Shown here one piece after another: positions 43,464 to 52,864 of a stretch of 64,000 nt of DNA. The stretch is from an uncultured Pseudomonadota bacterium. GTDB taxonomy: Bacteria; Myxococcota_A; UBA9160; PR03. Under the pieces are notes generated by a model, which worked only from the letters and a program-made list of their open reading frames with translations, had not been told where the DNA came from and did not search any database. Where the stretch lies: NCBI GenBank assembly GCA_900696485.1, contig CAADGG010000022.1, positions 61,457-125,456 on the forward strand. Direction: 5' to 3'. A program made the translations under genes and the position numbers. Each line of letters starts with the position of its first letter. Position 1 is the stretch's first letter.

Positions 43464-43891
43464 CGAGCGACCGCGGCCCCATGCCGCCGCGCGCGGGGCA
43501 CGACGGACCGAGCGGCCGGTCACGACGGAGCTGCCGATCCATCGCTGGCGTTTCTCCTGCGCGCGCCCGGAAACGGCGCGAGCACCGACGAGACGGGGAT
43601 TCGCTCCGGGTCGGGGGCCAAGCCGGGGGCACGAGCCCGAGAGACCGAGCCCCTGGGACGTCGGACGGGGACGTCGGACGGGGGCGACGGACGGGGACGC
43701 GACCCGCGGGCACGCTAGCGGCCCGGTGTGACGGATGCGGTCACAAGCCTCTGCGCGGCCCCAGGACACCTGGGACAAACAGCGTTTGGCAATGCCGACG
43801 ACGCAGGGAAGCCGCTCGGTGCGTCACGAAACCAGGGGGAATCCCCGCGGTGTTCACGTCGGGGTCATGCTGTCGACATACGCTACCGGGC
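43464..43891. other. Intergenic region between rmuC and a methyltransferase gene
   Basis: A 428-bp region between divergent genes, without a supported gene. It contains a 13-bp tandem array (43656-43694), the dyad CCCAGG-ACA-CCTGGG (43760-43774), and several further short inverted repeats (about 43780-43860). It ends with the TACGCT -10 element at 43879-43884. The central part could encode a structured RNA, but it matches no riboswitch consensus I know. Confidence 0.45.
43656..43694. repeat. Tandem array, three 13-bp units
   Basis: Units GGACGTCGGACGG, GGACGTCGGACGG and a variant GGGCGACGGACGG, followed by a degenerate fourth (GGACGCGACCCGC). Noncoding, upstream of rmuC. Confidence 0.75.
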
Positions 43892-44494
43892 GTGGCGGGT
43901 GTCCTCGGAGGGGTCGGTTCGCTCGGCGCGCGTGCCGTCCGGTCGTCTTTCACCACGCGTGCGGCGCACGCGTGGCACGGTGCCGTCTTCGCGGATCCGG
44001 TCGCGATCGCGGCCTGCCTGCCCCGTTTCCGCCCCGGCTCCTCGATCGTCTCCCTGACGACGGACGACGGCGCGCTGCTCGAGGCGCTGCGGATGCGCGA
44101 TCCGACGCTCCGCCCGCTCGACCCCGCCGCGGTGCTCGCTCCCGCGGCGGGCGACGGAAATCCGGCGCCGCCTCCCGACATCGTCCTGCTCGGCGACGTC
44201 CTGCATCACGTGCCGCCGGACGAACGCGCCGATCTGCTCGACCAGCTCCGGGGCCGGGCCAGCGAGGACGCGTCGTTCGTCGTGAAGGAGTTCGCCCCCG
44301 GCGGGCTGCGAGCGCGCCTCGGCTGGCTGGCCGACCGCGCGCTCTCGGGGGATCCGGTCCGCTTCCTCGATCCGGTCGAGCTGCGCACGCTGGCGGCGAA
44401 GGTCTGGTCGCACCTCACGGCCTTCTGGACTCCGCTGTTCGAGATGGACCCGCCGAACTACTGCTTCGTGTTCCGCCGCCTGCGCCTTTCCTGA
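43892..44494 (+). CDS. Class I methyltransferase-like protein
   Basis: A 200-residue protein with a Rossmann methyltransferase look. A weak first strand (GSSIVSLTTDDGALLEAL) replaces the usual Gly-rich loop; PDIVLLGDVLHHVPPDERADLLDQL is a clear motif IV/post-IV, and it ends with an FVFRRL strand as in class I enzymes. The missing GxGxG makes SAM binding uncertain. GTG 43892 is supported by TACGCT ending seven bases upstream. Substrate unknown. Confidence 0.65.
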   Translation: MAGVLGGVGSLGARAVRSSFTTRAAHAWHGAVFADPVAIAACLPRFRPGSSIVSLTTDDGALLEALRMRDPTLRPLDPAAVLAPAAGDGNPAPPPDIVLLGDVLHHVPPDERADLLDQLRGRASEDASFVVKEFAPGGLRARLGWLADRALSGDPVRFLDPVELRTLAAKVWSHLTAFWTPLFEMDPPNYCFVFRRLRLS

Positions 44495-44572
44495 GCACAC
44501 GCACGCCGCTTCGCCGAGACCCGCGAGCCGAACGCCGGAAGGCCGCATACGCTCCGCGCCACGGAGGGATCC

Positions 44573-45634
44573 ATGGCGTATCGCGTAATCCAGTGGAGCA
44601 CCGGCAACGTGGGGCGCTACGCGCTCCGACAGATCCTCGACCATCCCGAGCTCGAGCTCGCCGGCGTGTGGGTGCACGGCGAAGCGAAACACGGCGAGGA
44701 CGCCGGCGCGCTGTGCGGCCGCGCGGAAACCGGCGTTCGCGCCACCCGCGACGTCGAGGCGGTTCTGGCCATGGACGCGGACTGCGTCGTCTACACCGCG
44801 ACGGCCGATCGCCGCCCGTTCGACGCGGTCCACGAGATCGCCCGCATCCTCGCATCCGGCAAGAACGTCGTGTCGAGTTCCGTCGTGGGCCTCGTGCACC
44901 CGCACCACCTCGGCGCGCGCGTCCGCGCCCAGCTCGAAGAGGCCTGCACGAAGGGCGACAGCTCGTTCCTGACCAGCGGCATCGATCCGGGCTTCGCCAA
45001 CGACGTGCTGCCGCTGCTGCTCTCGGGCCTGTGCGGAACCTGGCAGGAGATTCGCATCCAGGAGATCGTCAACTACGCCAGCTATGCCCAGCCCGAGGTC
45101 ATCTTCGATACGATGGGCTTCGGCAAGCCGCTCGCCCACACGCCGGTGCTGCTGATGAAGGGCGCGCTGAGCTTCGCGTGGGGCGGCACGATCCGGCTGC
45201 TCGCCGACGGACTCGGCCTCACGCTCGACGAGATCCGCGAGGTCCACGAGCGCCGCCCGGCGACGCAGCGCCTCGACATCCAGGGCCACGTCGTCGAGCC
45301 CGGCACGATGGCGGCGTTGCGCTTCGAGGTGCAGGGCGTCGTCGGCGGCCGGCCGGTGCTGGTGGTCGAGCACGTGACACGCCTCGACGACACGCTGGCG
45401 CCGGAATGGGAACACGGCAACGGCAGCTATCGCGTGCTCGTGAAGGGAGTTCCCGGCATGCGCTGCGAGTTCGAGTTCTGGGACGAACACGGCGACCATG
45501 CCGTCGGCGGCGTGGTGCTGACGGCGACGCGCCTGGTGAATGCGATCCCGGCCGTCTGCGCCGCACCGCCCGGCCTGCTCTCTGCGCTCGATTTGCCGCT
45601 CCTCACCGGCAAGGGGCTGCTGCGAGCGCCTTGA
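44573..45634 (+). CDS. DapB-like NAD(P)-dependent amine/diaminopentanoate dehydrogenase-family protein
   Basis: A 353-residue oxidoreductase with an N-terminal NAD(P)-binding fold: YRVIQWSTGNVGRYALRQIL. The dihydrodipicolinate-reductase N-like family includes 2,4-diaminopentanoate dehydrogenase and many actinobacterial/environmental proteins of unknown role. A typical family stretch is CTKGDSSFLTSGIDPGFAND. Length is normal. GGAGGGAT precedes ATG 44573, with TACGCT ~20 bp upstream. It is convergent with pgl, separated by 3 bp. Activity cannot be assigned. Confidence 0.82.
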   Translation: MAYRVIQWSTGNVGRYALRQILDHPELELAGVWVHGEAKHGEDAGALCGRAETGVRATRDVEAVLAMDADCVVYTATADRRPFDAVHEIARILASGKNVVSSSVVGLVHPHHLGARVRAQLEEACTKGDSSFLTSGIDPGFANDVLPLLLSGLCGTWQEIRIQEIVNYASYAQPEVIFDTMGFGKPLAHTPVLLMKGALSFAWGGTIRLLADGLGLTLDEIREVHERRPATQRLDIQGHVVEPGTMAALRFEVQGVVGGRPVLVVEHVTRLDDTLAPEWEHGNGSYRVLVKGVPGMRCEFEFWDEHGDHAVGGVVLTATRLVNAIPAVCAAPPGLLSALDLPLLTGKGLLRAP

Positions 45635-45637
45635 CGG

Positions 45638-46342
45638 CTATCCGCCGGCTGCGGCGCGATCGGCCAGCAGCAGCGCATCGCTCGCGCGCACGCGGCCGGC
45701 CGGAATCGTCGGGTCCCCGGCCCGCAGCCGCGTGAGGGCGTCGTGCTTCTCGGCGCCGGTGACGATCCACAGCACGCGCCGCGCGCGCGCCAGCATCGGG
45801 AACGTCAGCGTCACGCGCCGGTGTCCCTGGTACGCCGTCTCGGTGAACGCCACGTCGGCCTCGACGACGTCGAGCACCGCGTCGCCCGGAACGAGCGACG
45901 CGGTATGGCCGTCATGGCCGAGGCCGAGATGGATGAGATCGAGGACGGGAGGAACCCCGCACGCCGTCGCCAGCGCCGCGGCGTAGCTTCGGACCGCAGC
46001 CGTGAGGTCTGCATCTCCGCGACAGTGGTCGACCGGCATCGCGTGAGCCTGCGCCGGTGGCAGCGGGACGCGGCTGAGCAGCGCATCTTCGAGCGGGCTC
46101 CAGTTGCGCGCCGGATCGCCGGCCGGCGCCACGCGCTCGTCGACCTGGAAGACGTGCGTCCGGGCCCACGGCACGTCGGGCTGGTCGGCGAGATGCGCCA
46201 GCATCCGCCACGGCGTCCGCCCGCCGCTCACGGCGAACGCGAAGCGTCCGCGCTCCGCCACGGCATCGCGAGCCGCCGCGGCGAGCTCTGCGACGCCGCG
46301 CTGCGCGACGGCTTCCGCATCCGGGAGGATCTCGACGCGCAT
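45638..46342 (-). CDS. pgl: 6-phosphogluconolactonase
   Basis: A 234-residue enzyme that hydrolyses 6-phosphogluconolactone to 6-phosphogluconate in the oxidative pentose phosphate pathway. Motifs: FAFAVSGGRTPWRML near the start, HVFQVDERVAP and LGLGHDGHTASLVPGD, all typical of Pgl/DevB. It follows zwf by 5 bp. ATG 46342 is chosen; GTG 46369 would overlap zwf by 22 bp. Confidence 0.93.
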   Translation of the reverse strand: MRVEILPDAEAVAQRGVAELAAAARDAVAERGRFAFAVSGGRTPWRMLAHLADQPDVPWARTHVFQVDERVAPAGDPARNWSPLEDALLSRVPLPPAQAHAMPVDHCRGDADLTAAVRSYAAALATACGVPPVLDLIHLGLGHDGHTASLVPGDAVLDVVEADVAFTETAYQGHRRVTLTFPMLARARRVLWIVTGAEKHDALTRLRAGDPTIPAGRVRASDALLLADRAAAGG

Positions 46343-46347
46343 CCGTG

Positions 46348-47754
46348 TCAAGCGGATTCGGGTCCGCACTGTCGGGCGCCGGGACAGTCCCAGCCCCCGA
46401 CGGGCTCTGCGAGCGCATCGGCCTGCTCCGGACCCCAGGAGCCCGGTTCGTACGGATGCGCCGGTCCGGGCTCGCGCAGCAGCGGCTCGACGATCCGCCA
46501 GCCCTCCTCCACTTCGTCCTGCCGGGCGAACAGCGTCGGATCGCCGGCGACCGCATCGCCGAGCAGCCGCTCGTACGAATCCGTCATGACTCCGCGAGTC
46601 GAGCAGACGAACAGCTCGACGTCCTCACCGCGCATGCGTTCGCCCGGCGCCAGCGTGCGCGCCCCGAGCGCGATCTCGGCCTCTCCGCCGAGCCGGAAGC
46701 GCAGATAGTTCGGCTCGCGCGCCGGCGCGACTTCGATCCCGCCGAAGACGCGCTGCGGCGGTCGGCGCAGCGCTACGCGCACCTCCGTCGCCGTCACCGG
46801 CAGCGACTTGCCGGTGCGGATCAGGAACGGCACGCCGGCCCAGCGCCACGAATCGATCGACAGCTCGAGGGCCGCATAGGTCTCCCGGTCGGAGTCCGGG
46901 GCTACGCCCTCCTCGTCGCGGTACCCGCGCATCTGTCCGCGCACCAGTTGCTCGGGTCGGGCCGCGCGGATCGAGCGCAGCACCTTCACCTTCTCGTCGC
47001 GGATCGCATCGGTGGCGCCGGAGGTCGGAGGCTCCATCGCGAGCAACGCCATCACCTGCAGCAGGTGATTCTGGACCACGTCGCGGATCGCGCCGACCTC
47101 GTCGTAGAAACGCCCGCGCCCCTGCACGCCGAACTTCTCGGCCATCGTGATCTGCACGTGCTCGACGTAGTGGCGGTTCCAGATCGGCTCGAGAAACGAG
47201 TTGGCGAACCGGAAGTACAGCAGGTTCAGCACCGGTTCCTTGCCGAGATAGTGATCGACGCGGAAGATCGCGTCCTCGGCGAAGCGTTCGTGGAGCGTGC
47301 GATTCAGCGCACGCGCCGACTCGAGATCCCGCCCGAACGGCTTCTCGACGACGATCCGCGCGCCGTCGGCGAGTCCCGTCTTCTCGAGCCCCTCGATGAC
47401 GGTCGGGAAGGCGCTCGGCGGGACGGCGAGATAGAAGACCGGCCGCTGCGCGCCGCCGAGGGCGCGGCCGAGGTCCTCGTAGAACGCGGTCGTGCCGTAG
47501 TCCCCCACGGCGTAGCGGAGCTGCGCGGCGAGTCGCTGGAAGACCGCCTCGTCGACGTCCGTGCCGTGCGCTTCGACGCTCTGGCGCGCCCGGTCGACGA
47601 GCCACGAGGGTTCGACGGCCTCGCGGCCGACACCGACGACCGGGAAATCGAGCCGTCCGTGCTTCGCCATCGCATACAGCGACGGAAAAATCTTCTTGAA
47701 CGAGAGATCTCCGGTGGCGCCGAAGATCACCAGGGCGTCGGAGCGATCGGGCAT
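46348..47754 (-). CDS. zwf: Glucose-6-phosphate 1-dehydrogenase
   Basis: A 468-residue enzyme that oxidises glucose-6-phosphate to the lactone, yielding NADPH or NADH. The coenzyme motif is [13 protein letters not shown] (from about residue 8) and the substrate motif is RVDHYLGKE at 165-173 with catalytic His168 context. EKPFGRDL and [16 protein letters not shown] are also conserved. AGGAGG lies at good spacing before ATG 47754. It is in a run with the carboxylesterase gene (17 bp upstream) and pgl. Confidence 0.96.
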   Translation of the reverse strand: MPDRSDALVIFGATGDLSFKKIFPSLYAMAKHGRLDFPVVGVGREAVEPSWLVDRARQSVEAHGTDVDEAVFQRLAAQLRYAVGDYGTTAFYEDLGRALGGAQRPVFYLAVPPSAFPTVIEGLEKTGLADGARIVVEKPFGRDLESARALNRTLHERFAEDAIFRVDHYLGKEPVLNLLYFRFANSFLEPIWNRHYVEHVQITMAEKFGVQGRGRFYDEVGAIRDVVQNHLLQVMALLAMEPPTSGATDAIRDEKVKVLRSIRAARPEQLVRGQMRGYRDEEGVAPDSDRETYAALELSIDSWRWAGVPFLIRTGKSLPVTATEVRVALRRPPQRVFGGIEVAPAREPNYLRFRLGGEAEIALGARTLAPGERMRGEDVELFVCSTRGVMTDSYERLLGDAVAGDPTLFARQDEVEEGWRIVEPLLREPGPAHPYEPGSWGPEQADALAEPVGGWDCPGARQCGPESA

Positions 47755-47771
47755 CGGGCCTCCTGGACGGC

Positions 47772-49718
47772 TCACGGCCACGGAAACTCGTCGAACGGGA
47801 ATTCGGCGCAACCTTCCCGGCCGGCATTCGGATAATCCTCGACGCCGAAGCCGCGCGAGCGCACCGCGAGTTCGCGATACACCCAGCAGCGATCGCGCTG
47901 CGTCGTGAGGCGCGGGTCCGTCTCCACCGACGCCAGGACGGCCTCCGGTGTGACCGAGTCGCTCGTCATGCGGATGCCGCCGTCCGCGCGGGTATCGAAG
48001 ACGAGGGCCTTCGGGGCCCCCTCGCGGCCGTCCCACGCCTTCCAGTCCGGAAGCTCACCCGTCAACCCGCGGCCGGGTCGACCACGGGCCGCGAACTGCG
48101 CCCAGTACGAGCGCATCGCATCGGAGAGTTCCTCCCGCACGAGACGATGTCCCTCATCGAACAGGAAACGACCGCGCGGGCCGAGGTCCCAGTGGCCGAA
48201 CACGAACGGGATCTCGAAGCCATGCGCGGCGCCGAGAAACGTCGCGGCGTCGAAACCCAGCAGCTTCGGCCATTCGTCGAAGTCGAAGCGGTACACGAAC
48301 ACGTCCGGCTGTGTGCGCCACAGGGCGTCCGCCGGGCCGTCGGCGCCGGTGGCCTTCCACATCGCGCTCGTGGCATCCGAGACGGCCAAATACCGCTCGG
48401 GATCTCGCACGCGGGGGAAGACCCCGAACCACATCTTCGTGTAAGTCGGCTGGGCGAAGAGGAAGAGCTTGTTCTCGTCGCGGTTCGTCCCGACCAGCAC
48501 CGGCACACGGTTCCAGCCGTCGGGGCGCGCGAAGCGTTCGAGCGGATCCCCGGCCGGCAGCACCGCGCCGTCCCCGAAGACGCGCGGCATCTCGAGCAAC
48601 AATTCCTCCTCGCCGTTCCTCCGGTAGGCGGCGAACAGTTGCTCCGGGGTCTGCTCGCGCAGGAACACCGCGAGTTCCCGGGGCGGTGTCGCCGCCAGCG
48701 CCGTCCGGGCCGCCTCGCGGTCCTCGGCGCGGCCGGCCGCGATCCACAGGCGCGCCGCCGTCTCGTTCGACGACCGCGCGTGTCCGGGCTCGGTGTCGCG
48801 GTCGCTCCAGTGCTCGGCCTCCGAAACCGGTGTGATCCGCGTGCCGCCACTCTGCGCGATGGCGCGATGGAACAAGCCGCGCGCCTGCGGCGCGAGCAGC
48901 AGCGTGTAGACGTTCGTGCCGCCGGCCGACTCGCCAAAGATCGTGACGCGCCCCGGATCGCCGCCGAAGCCGGCGATGTTCTCGCGCACCCACTCGAGCG
49001 CACGCACCAGGTCCAGCGTGCCGAAATTGCCGGACCGCTCCTCCGGGCCGGCATCCGCTTCGCGCAGCGCGGCATGCCGGAACCAACCGAGCGGTCCGAG
49101 CCGGTAGTTGGCGGTGACGACGATGACGTTCTCCCGGCTGGCCAGCACCCCGCCGTCATAGCGGTCGGCGAGGCCGATCACGTTGCCGCCGCCGTGGATC
49201 CACACCAGCACCGGCAGCGCGGCTTCGCCGGTCGGCACCGCGCCGGGCTCGAGGCGCGGCGCATAGACGTTCAGGAACAGACAGTCCTCGCTGCCCGCCG
49301 GTTGCTGGGGATCCCCGTCGACACCGCCGAAGGGACTCGGGAACTGCACGCACGGCGAGCCGAAGGCCAGCGCCTCGCGAGGAGCGCTCCAGCGCGGCGC
49401 CGGCACGGCGGGGCGCCAGCGTCGGTCTCCCACCGGGGGCGCCGCATACGGCAGACCGGCCCAGACGTGGCTGCCATAGCGTCCGACGAAGCCAATGACC
49501 GGCCCGGCCGGCAACAGCCGCTGGGACGCGGCATCGGCGGTGGGCGGGGGCGGCGGCTCCGGCGCGCCCGGCACCAGCGCGCGCAGTCCCAACCACGCCA
49601 GCACGACGAGCACGACGAGCACGCCGAGTCCGATCGCCCAGCGCCGACCCCGTCGGCGCGGCGTCCCGGCGCTCCCCGTCGACCTGGCCTTGTCCTCCCC
49701 CGCGTTGCCCGCTGCCAT
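47772..49718 (-). CDS. Membrane-anchored type-B carboxylesterase
   Basis: A 648-residue serine esterase. A basic N-terminus and one transmembrane helix (residues ~28-48, [19 protein letters not shown]) anchor it. The type-B features are [12 protein letters not shown], the oxyanion loop [10 protein letters not shown], the nucleophile Ser264 in [11 protein letters not shown], and the His segment [14 protein letters not shown]. It probably cleaves esters in the periplasm. GGGAG precedes ATG 49718. It lies upstream of zwf-pgl, in the same direction. Confidence 0.88.
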   Translation of the reverse strand: MAAGNAGEDKARSTGSAGTPRRRGRRWAIGLGVLVVLVVLAWLGLRALVPGAPEPPPPPTADAASQRLLPAGPVIGFVGRYGSHVWAGLPYAAPPVGDRRWRPAVPAPRWSAPREALAFGSPCVQFPSPFGGVDGDPQQPAGSEDCLFLNVYAPRLEPGAVPTGEAALPVLVWIHGGGNVIGLADRYDGGVLASRENVIVVTANYRLGPLGWFRHAALREADAGPEERSGNFGTLDLVRALEWVRENIAGFGGDPGRVTIFGESAGGTNVYTLLLAPQARGLFHRAIAQSGGTRITPVSEAEHWSDRDTEPGHARSSNETAARLWIAAGRAEDREAARTALAATPPRELAVFLREQTPEQLFAAYRRNGEEELLLEMPRVFGDGAVLPAGDPLERFARPDGWNRVPVLVGTNRDENKLFLFAQPTYTKMWFGVFPRVRDPERYLAVSDATSAMWKATGADGPADALWRTQPDVFVYRFDFDEWPKLLGFDAATFLGAAHGFEIPFVFGHWDLGPRGRFLFDEGHRLVREELSDAMRSYWAQFAARGRPGRGLTGELPDWKAWDGREGAPKALVFDTRADGGIRMTSDSVTPEAVLASVETDPRLTTQRDRCWVYRELAVRSRGFGVEDYPNAGREGCAEFPFDEFPWP

Positions 49719-49809
49719 CGTGTCTCCCTCGACCGCTCTCGCGCCACTGCGAGCGGCTCCCAGAACCTAGCGTGGCGCGAGGGGGCCGTGGGCGTCCCGG
49801 ATCCACGGC

Positions 49810-50001
49810 TCAAGCCCGCTCGTCGCCGGTGCGCGGACGCTGGAACGTCAGCAGGAACTCCGCGTCCTGCGGCGACAGATCGAAACGCCGCGCCGCTTCA
49901 TCGACCAGCGGACCGAGCGCTGCGTCCGGGTTCTCGAGCCGCTGATCCGAGATCCAGCGGATCGCGCGTTGCAGGATCGCGCTGGTTTGCCGGTCACTCA
50001 T
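49810..50001 (-). CDS. Small protein following the ECF sigma gene
   Basis: A 63-residue acidic helical protein (SDRQTSAILQRAIRWISDQR, then AARRFDLSPQDAEFLLTF). No signal or Cys/His cluster, so it does not look like a ZAS-type anti-sigma factor. The start is ATG 50001, 13 bp after the sigma gene stop, which suggests co-expression. It is conserved-looking but of unknown function. Confidence 0.6.
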   Translation of the reverse strand: MSDRQTSAILQRAIRWISDQRLENPDAALGPLVDEAARRFDLSPQDAEFLLTFQRPRTGDERA

Positions 50002-50014
50002 GCGGCGCGCCGAC

Positions 50015-50620
50015 TCAGCTCCGGGCAATCATCTCGCGCAAGCCGGCGACGCGGCCCGCGAGATGCTTCCGGGTCCGGAACACACTGACCTTGACCGCCT
50101 GGCGCGACTTCCCGACCGCGGCCGCGATGCTCGCCATGTCGGCCGCTCCGCCGAGATGGAGCTGGAAGATCTCACGATGCGTCGCCCCGATCTCGCGTTC
50201 GAGCACATCCCTGCAGCGCGCCAGCATGCGCGCGGAGTCCACCTGATCGTCCACCGGCGCCTCGCGGGACGCCAGCGCGAGATCGGCCGCGGGGATCGAA
50301 TCTCCCTCTCGCTGGTGCTTGCTCCGGCGGTCTGCGATCTCGTGGCACGCGATTCCGAAGATCCACGTGCTGAGTCGTGAGCGCCCTTCGAAACCGCGGA
50401 TCGAACGGGCCACTTCGATGAACACATCCTGGCAGAGATCCTCGGCTTCGGCTCGATCTCGCAGCCGCCGCAGCGCGAAGGCGTGGATGCGTCCGGCGTA
50501 TTTCTCGTACACCACGCCGAAGGCATCGGCATCTCCTGCCTGCATGCGGGCCACGAGATCTCGATCTTCGGCGCCAGATCCGTTCGTTCGTACGCGCTTG
50601 CGGCGCGGCGGATCCGACAC
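50015..50620 (-). CDS. ECF-subfamily RNA polymerase sigma factor
   Basis: A 201-residue group 4 sigma factor. Region 2: FGVVYEKYAGRIHAFALRRL, EAEDLCQDVFIEVARSI and RLSTWIFGIACHEIADR. Region 4: HREIFQLHLGGAADMASIAAAVGKSRQAVKVSVFRTRKHL. The start is taken at GTG 50620 (GGAG just upstream); the frame is open further upstream. No anti-sigma factor is evident nearby. A 13-bp tandem array lies in its upstream region. The regulon is unknown; flanking envelope genes are natural candidates. Confidence 0.9.
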   Translation of the reverse strand: MSDPPRRKRVRTNGSGAEDRDLVARMQAGDADAFGVVYEKYAGRIHAFALRRLRDRAEAEDLCQDVFIEVARSIRGFEGRSRLSTWIFGIACHEIADRRSKHQREGDSIPAADLALASREAPVDDQVDSARMLARCRDVLEREIGATHREIFQLHLGGAADMASIAAAVGKSRQAVKVSVFRTRKHLAGRVAGLREMIARS

Positions 50621-50732
50621 CGCTCCGGGTAGCGTCGCGCGCAGGGCGGAGGCCGGACCACGCAGGGCCGGCGGGACGGAAACAGACAAGGGGGGTCTCC
50701 TCGAACAGCGGAGAGCCGCGCCGTCACATCCA

Positions 50733-50784
50733 GGTCCAGGGACGAGGTCCAGGGACGAGGTCCAGGGACGAGGTCCAGAGACGA
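50733..50784. repeat. Tandem array, four 13-bp units
   Basis: GGTCCAGGGACGA three times exactly (50733-50771), then GGTCCAGAGACGA. It is noncoding, in the ~256-bp region between the ECF sigma gene and the L,D-transpeptidase gene stop, ~115 bp upstream of the chosen sigma start. Confidence 0.9.
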
Positions 50785-50876
50785 CGTGCTCTCGGACAGC
50801 ATTGTACGCCGTCAGCGCGGTGCTTTCACGAACATCCTGAGCGAAGCGGGCAGCATTCGCGATCGGAAGCGCGACA

Positions 50877-51515
50877 CTAGGGTTCGATCCGGATCGGTGT
50901 GCCCTGAGGCGCTCTGTCACCGATCCAATCGATGTCGAAATCGCGCAGGGCGACACAGCCTGTTGTCCAATCGAGATCCAGATCGCCGCGCCAGCGCCGG
51001 CCCTCGCCGTGCAGACCCAGATGACCGCCGAGGGGAGTCTCCTGCGGAGGCAAAAGCCCGTGCCGATGCGCCGCCACGATCGCGTCGTGATCCGCGCGCG
51101 ACAGGCGACCTTCCGCGAGCGCCCGCGCCGCATCCGCCGGAGCCGGGTAGTCGATCGGGAGGAAGCGGTGGAAGCGGCTCGGACGCGCCGGACCGGCGAT
51201 CCGGTAGTCGCCTTCCGGCACGCGCTGGTCGCCGGACGCCTGCTTGCGCCCCGGCGCCCGAGCCAACGCGACCGGCAGCCGGCGCACCGCACCGCCGGCG
51301 CACGTCGCAACGAGCACACGCTCGGCCTTGCGCACGAGGAGGTGCTCGATCCTCTCGCACGCGGCGCCGGCGGCCTCCGGACCCGGCGCGGCGTCGGCGA
51401 CCGTGGCGGACGGCGCCGTCCCCGTCGGCGGACGTGCGGGCGCCGGCGCGCACGCGCCGATGATCATGAGCCAGAACGCCCCAGCGCTGGCGCCGAGGAG
51501 CAGAGCGAGACGCAT
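50877..51515 (-). CDS. YkuD L,D-transpeptidase lipoprotein
   Basis: A 212-residue predicted lipoprotein (lipobox IIGAC near residue 20). The YkuD catalytic region is present: LGLHGEG with the conserved His, and DWTTGCVALRDFDID with nucleophile Cys187. Such enzymes form 3-3 cross-links or attach Lpp to peptidoglycan. ATG 51515; it is divergent from a second YkuD gene with only 25 bp between starts, so the promoters overlap. Confidence 0.87.
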   Translation of the reverse strand: MRLALLLGASAGAFWLMIIGACAPAPARPPTGTAPSATVADAAPGPEAAGAACERIEHLLVRKAERVLVATCAGGAVRRLPVALARAPGRKQASGDQRVPEGDYRIAGPARPSRFHRFLPIDYPAPADAARALAEGRLSRADHDAIVAAHRHGLLPPQETPLGGHLGLHGEGRRWRGDLDLDWTTGCVALRDFDIDWIGDRAPQGTPIRIEP

Positions 51516-51540
51516 CGCGAACAGGCTATACGATGCCGGG

Positions 51541-52518
51541 ATGGAGCGGTCCCAGCGGCGCCTCGTGCTCGCGCTCGCCGCGCTGGCGCTCGGTCTCTGC
51601 GCGCAGAGCGCATGGATCCCCGAGCCCGGGCGCGGCGCCGCGCGGTCTTGGGCCGCGCCGGACGAGTTCCGCCCGGCGCCGGACCTGACGGCGCTGGCGC
51701 GGCTGATCGGCACGCCGCAGAATGATCTGATCGAGCCCGGCGATACATTGCTCGACGTCGCGTATCGCCATCGTCTCGGCTTCGACCGCATCGCCCGCCT
51801 CAATCCGGACGTCCATCATTGGATTCCCACGCCGGGCACGGTCGTGCGTCTGCCCACCGAGCACGTGCTGCCGGACACGCCGCACCTCGGCCTCGTCATC
51901 AACGTCCCCGAGATGCAACTCTACGACTACACCGTCGGGCCCGAGCCGGAGGTCTTCGCGATCGCGATCGGCGACGAGCTGGATCCTTCGCTGCTCGGCG
52001 AGTTCCGCATCGGCTCCAAGCGCGAACGTCCGGCGTGGCGCGTGCCGGCCTCGATCCGCGCCAAGAAGCCGGAACTCCCGCCGGTCGTTCCGCCCGGCCC
52101 CGACAACCCCCTCGGCGATCACTGGATGACGATCGGGACCAGCAGCTACGGCATCCACGGCACCAACAATCCCTGGTCGATCGGCCGGGAAGCGACGCAC
52201 GGCTGCATCCGGCTCTACAACGACGAGATCGCGCGGCTGTTCGCGCGCACACGCCCGCGCACACCGGTGCGGCTCGTCTACCAGACCATCAAGATCGGCC
52301 GCCGCGACTCGATTCTCTACCTCGAGGCCCACCCGGACGTGTACCGGCGCGAACCGGAGACGATGGATCGCGTCGCTGCGACGCTTCAACGCGTCTTCCA
52401 GCTCGGCCTCGCCGAGTTCGTGGATCCGCTGCTCGTCCGACGCGCCATCGAGCAGGAGCAGGGTCAGCCGACCCCGATCGGCTCGCTGCGCGGCGCCGGA
52501 CACCTGCGCGCGCCGTAG
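51541..52518 (+). CDS. LysM-YkuD L,D-transpeptidase (ErfK/YbiS type)
   Basis: A 325-residue periplasmic enzyme with an N-terminal signal, a LysM-like domain (about 60-105, IEPGDTLLDVAYRHRLGFD...) and the YkuD domain with GIHGTNNPW and ATHGCIRLYN (Cys222). This is the ErfK/YbiS/YcfS architecture, which in E. coli links the C-terminal Lys of Lpp to peptidoglycan. An Lpp-like gene is convergent 19 bp downstream. TACGAT ends six bases before ATG 51541, a leaderless-type promoter. Confidence 0.92.
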   Translation: MERSQRRLVLALAALALGLCAQSAWIPEPGRGAARSWAAPDEFRPAPDLTALARLIGTPQNDLIEPGDTLLDVAYRHRLGFDRIARLNPDVHHWIPTPGTVVRLPTEHVLPDTPHLGLVINVPEMQLYDYTVGPEPEVFAIAIGDELDPSLLGEFRIGSKRERPAWRVPASIRAKKPELPPVVPPGPDNPLGDHWMTIGTSSYGIHGTNNPWSIGREATHGCIRLYNDEIARLFARTRPRTPVRLVYQTIKIGRRDSILYLEAHPDVYRREPETMDRVAATLQRVFQLGLAEFVDPLLVRRAIEQEQGQPTPIGSLRGAGHLRAP

Positions 52519-52537
52519 CGGGCGGTCCGGCAGCCGG

Positions 52538-52810
52538 CTACTTCGAGACGCCCTTGCGGAAGATCGCCTCCGACGTGCGCGCCGCGTCGTCGGCACGGTC
52601 CGCCGCGCGTTCGGCCGCGCGTTGCGCCGCCTCGGCCCCGGTGACGGCGCGTTCGGCGCTGGCGCTGACGGCGTCGACGCGACTCTCGAGGGCGTCGACG
52701 CGCTGCTCGAGATCGGCGACCCGCCCGCGCGTGGCGCAGCCGACGGTCGGCGCCGCCAGCAGCGCGAGCAGCGGCACGGCCAGCGATAGACGGACGAAGG
52801 ATCGAGTCAT
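52538..52810 (-). CDS. Lpp/OprI-like outer-membrane lipoprotein
   Basis: A 90-residue lipoprotein. The signal ends in lipobox PTVGC; the ~65-residue mature part is a heptad/alanine-zipper coiled coil (RVADLEQRVDALESRVDAV, then AERAVTGAEAAQRAAERAAD). It ends in a free lysine (FRKGVSK), the residue used for covalent linkage to peptidoglycan in E. coli Lpp. The two YkuD genes next to it include the Lpp-linking architecture. AAGGGG precedes ATG 52810. Confidence 0.85.
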   Translation of the reverse strand: MTRSFVRLSLAVPLLALLAAPTVGCATRGRVADLEQRVDALESRVDAVSASAERAVTGAEAAQRAAERAADRADDAARTSEAIFRKGVSK

Positions 52811-52864
52811 GATTTGGTTCCCCTTGTTCGGGCTTCCGGGTCGCGCGTCGGGCCGGAGGTCGGC

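Noticed and set aside
41877..43778. Longer N-terminus for RmuC (start near 43778)
   Set aside because: The added ~105 residues are low-complexity, overlap a tandem array and precede the natural membrane helix.
43735..43870. Riboswitch (c-di-GMP-I or cobalamin type)
   Set aside because: Short motifs such as GGACAAAC and CAGGGAAGCC look suggestive, but the pairing order of neither class can be formed. The -10 element at 43879 also places this region upstream of the transcript of the next gene.
44573..45634. True dihydrodipicolinate reductase (dapB)
   Set aside because: Only the nucleotide-binding half resembles DapB; the length and C-terminal half fit the diaminopentanoate-dehydrogenase-like family instead.
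52538..52810. tRNA or small RNA next to the Lpp-like gene
   Set aside because: I looked for cloverleaf and hairpin-plus-U-tract patterns across intergenic regions and saw none that were convincing apart from the listed terminator.
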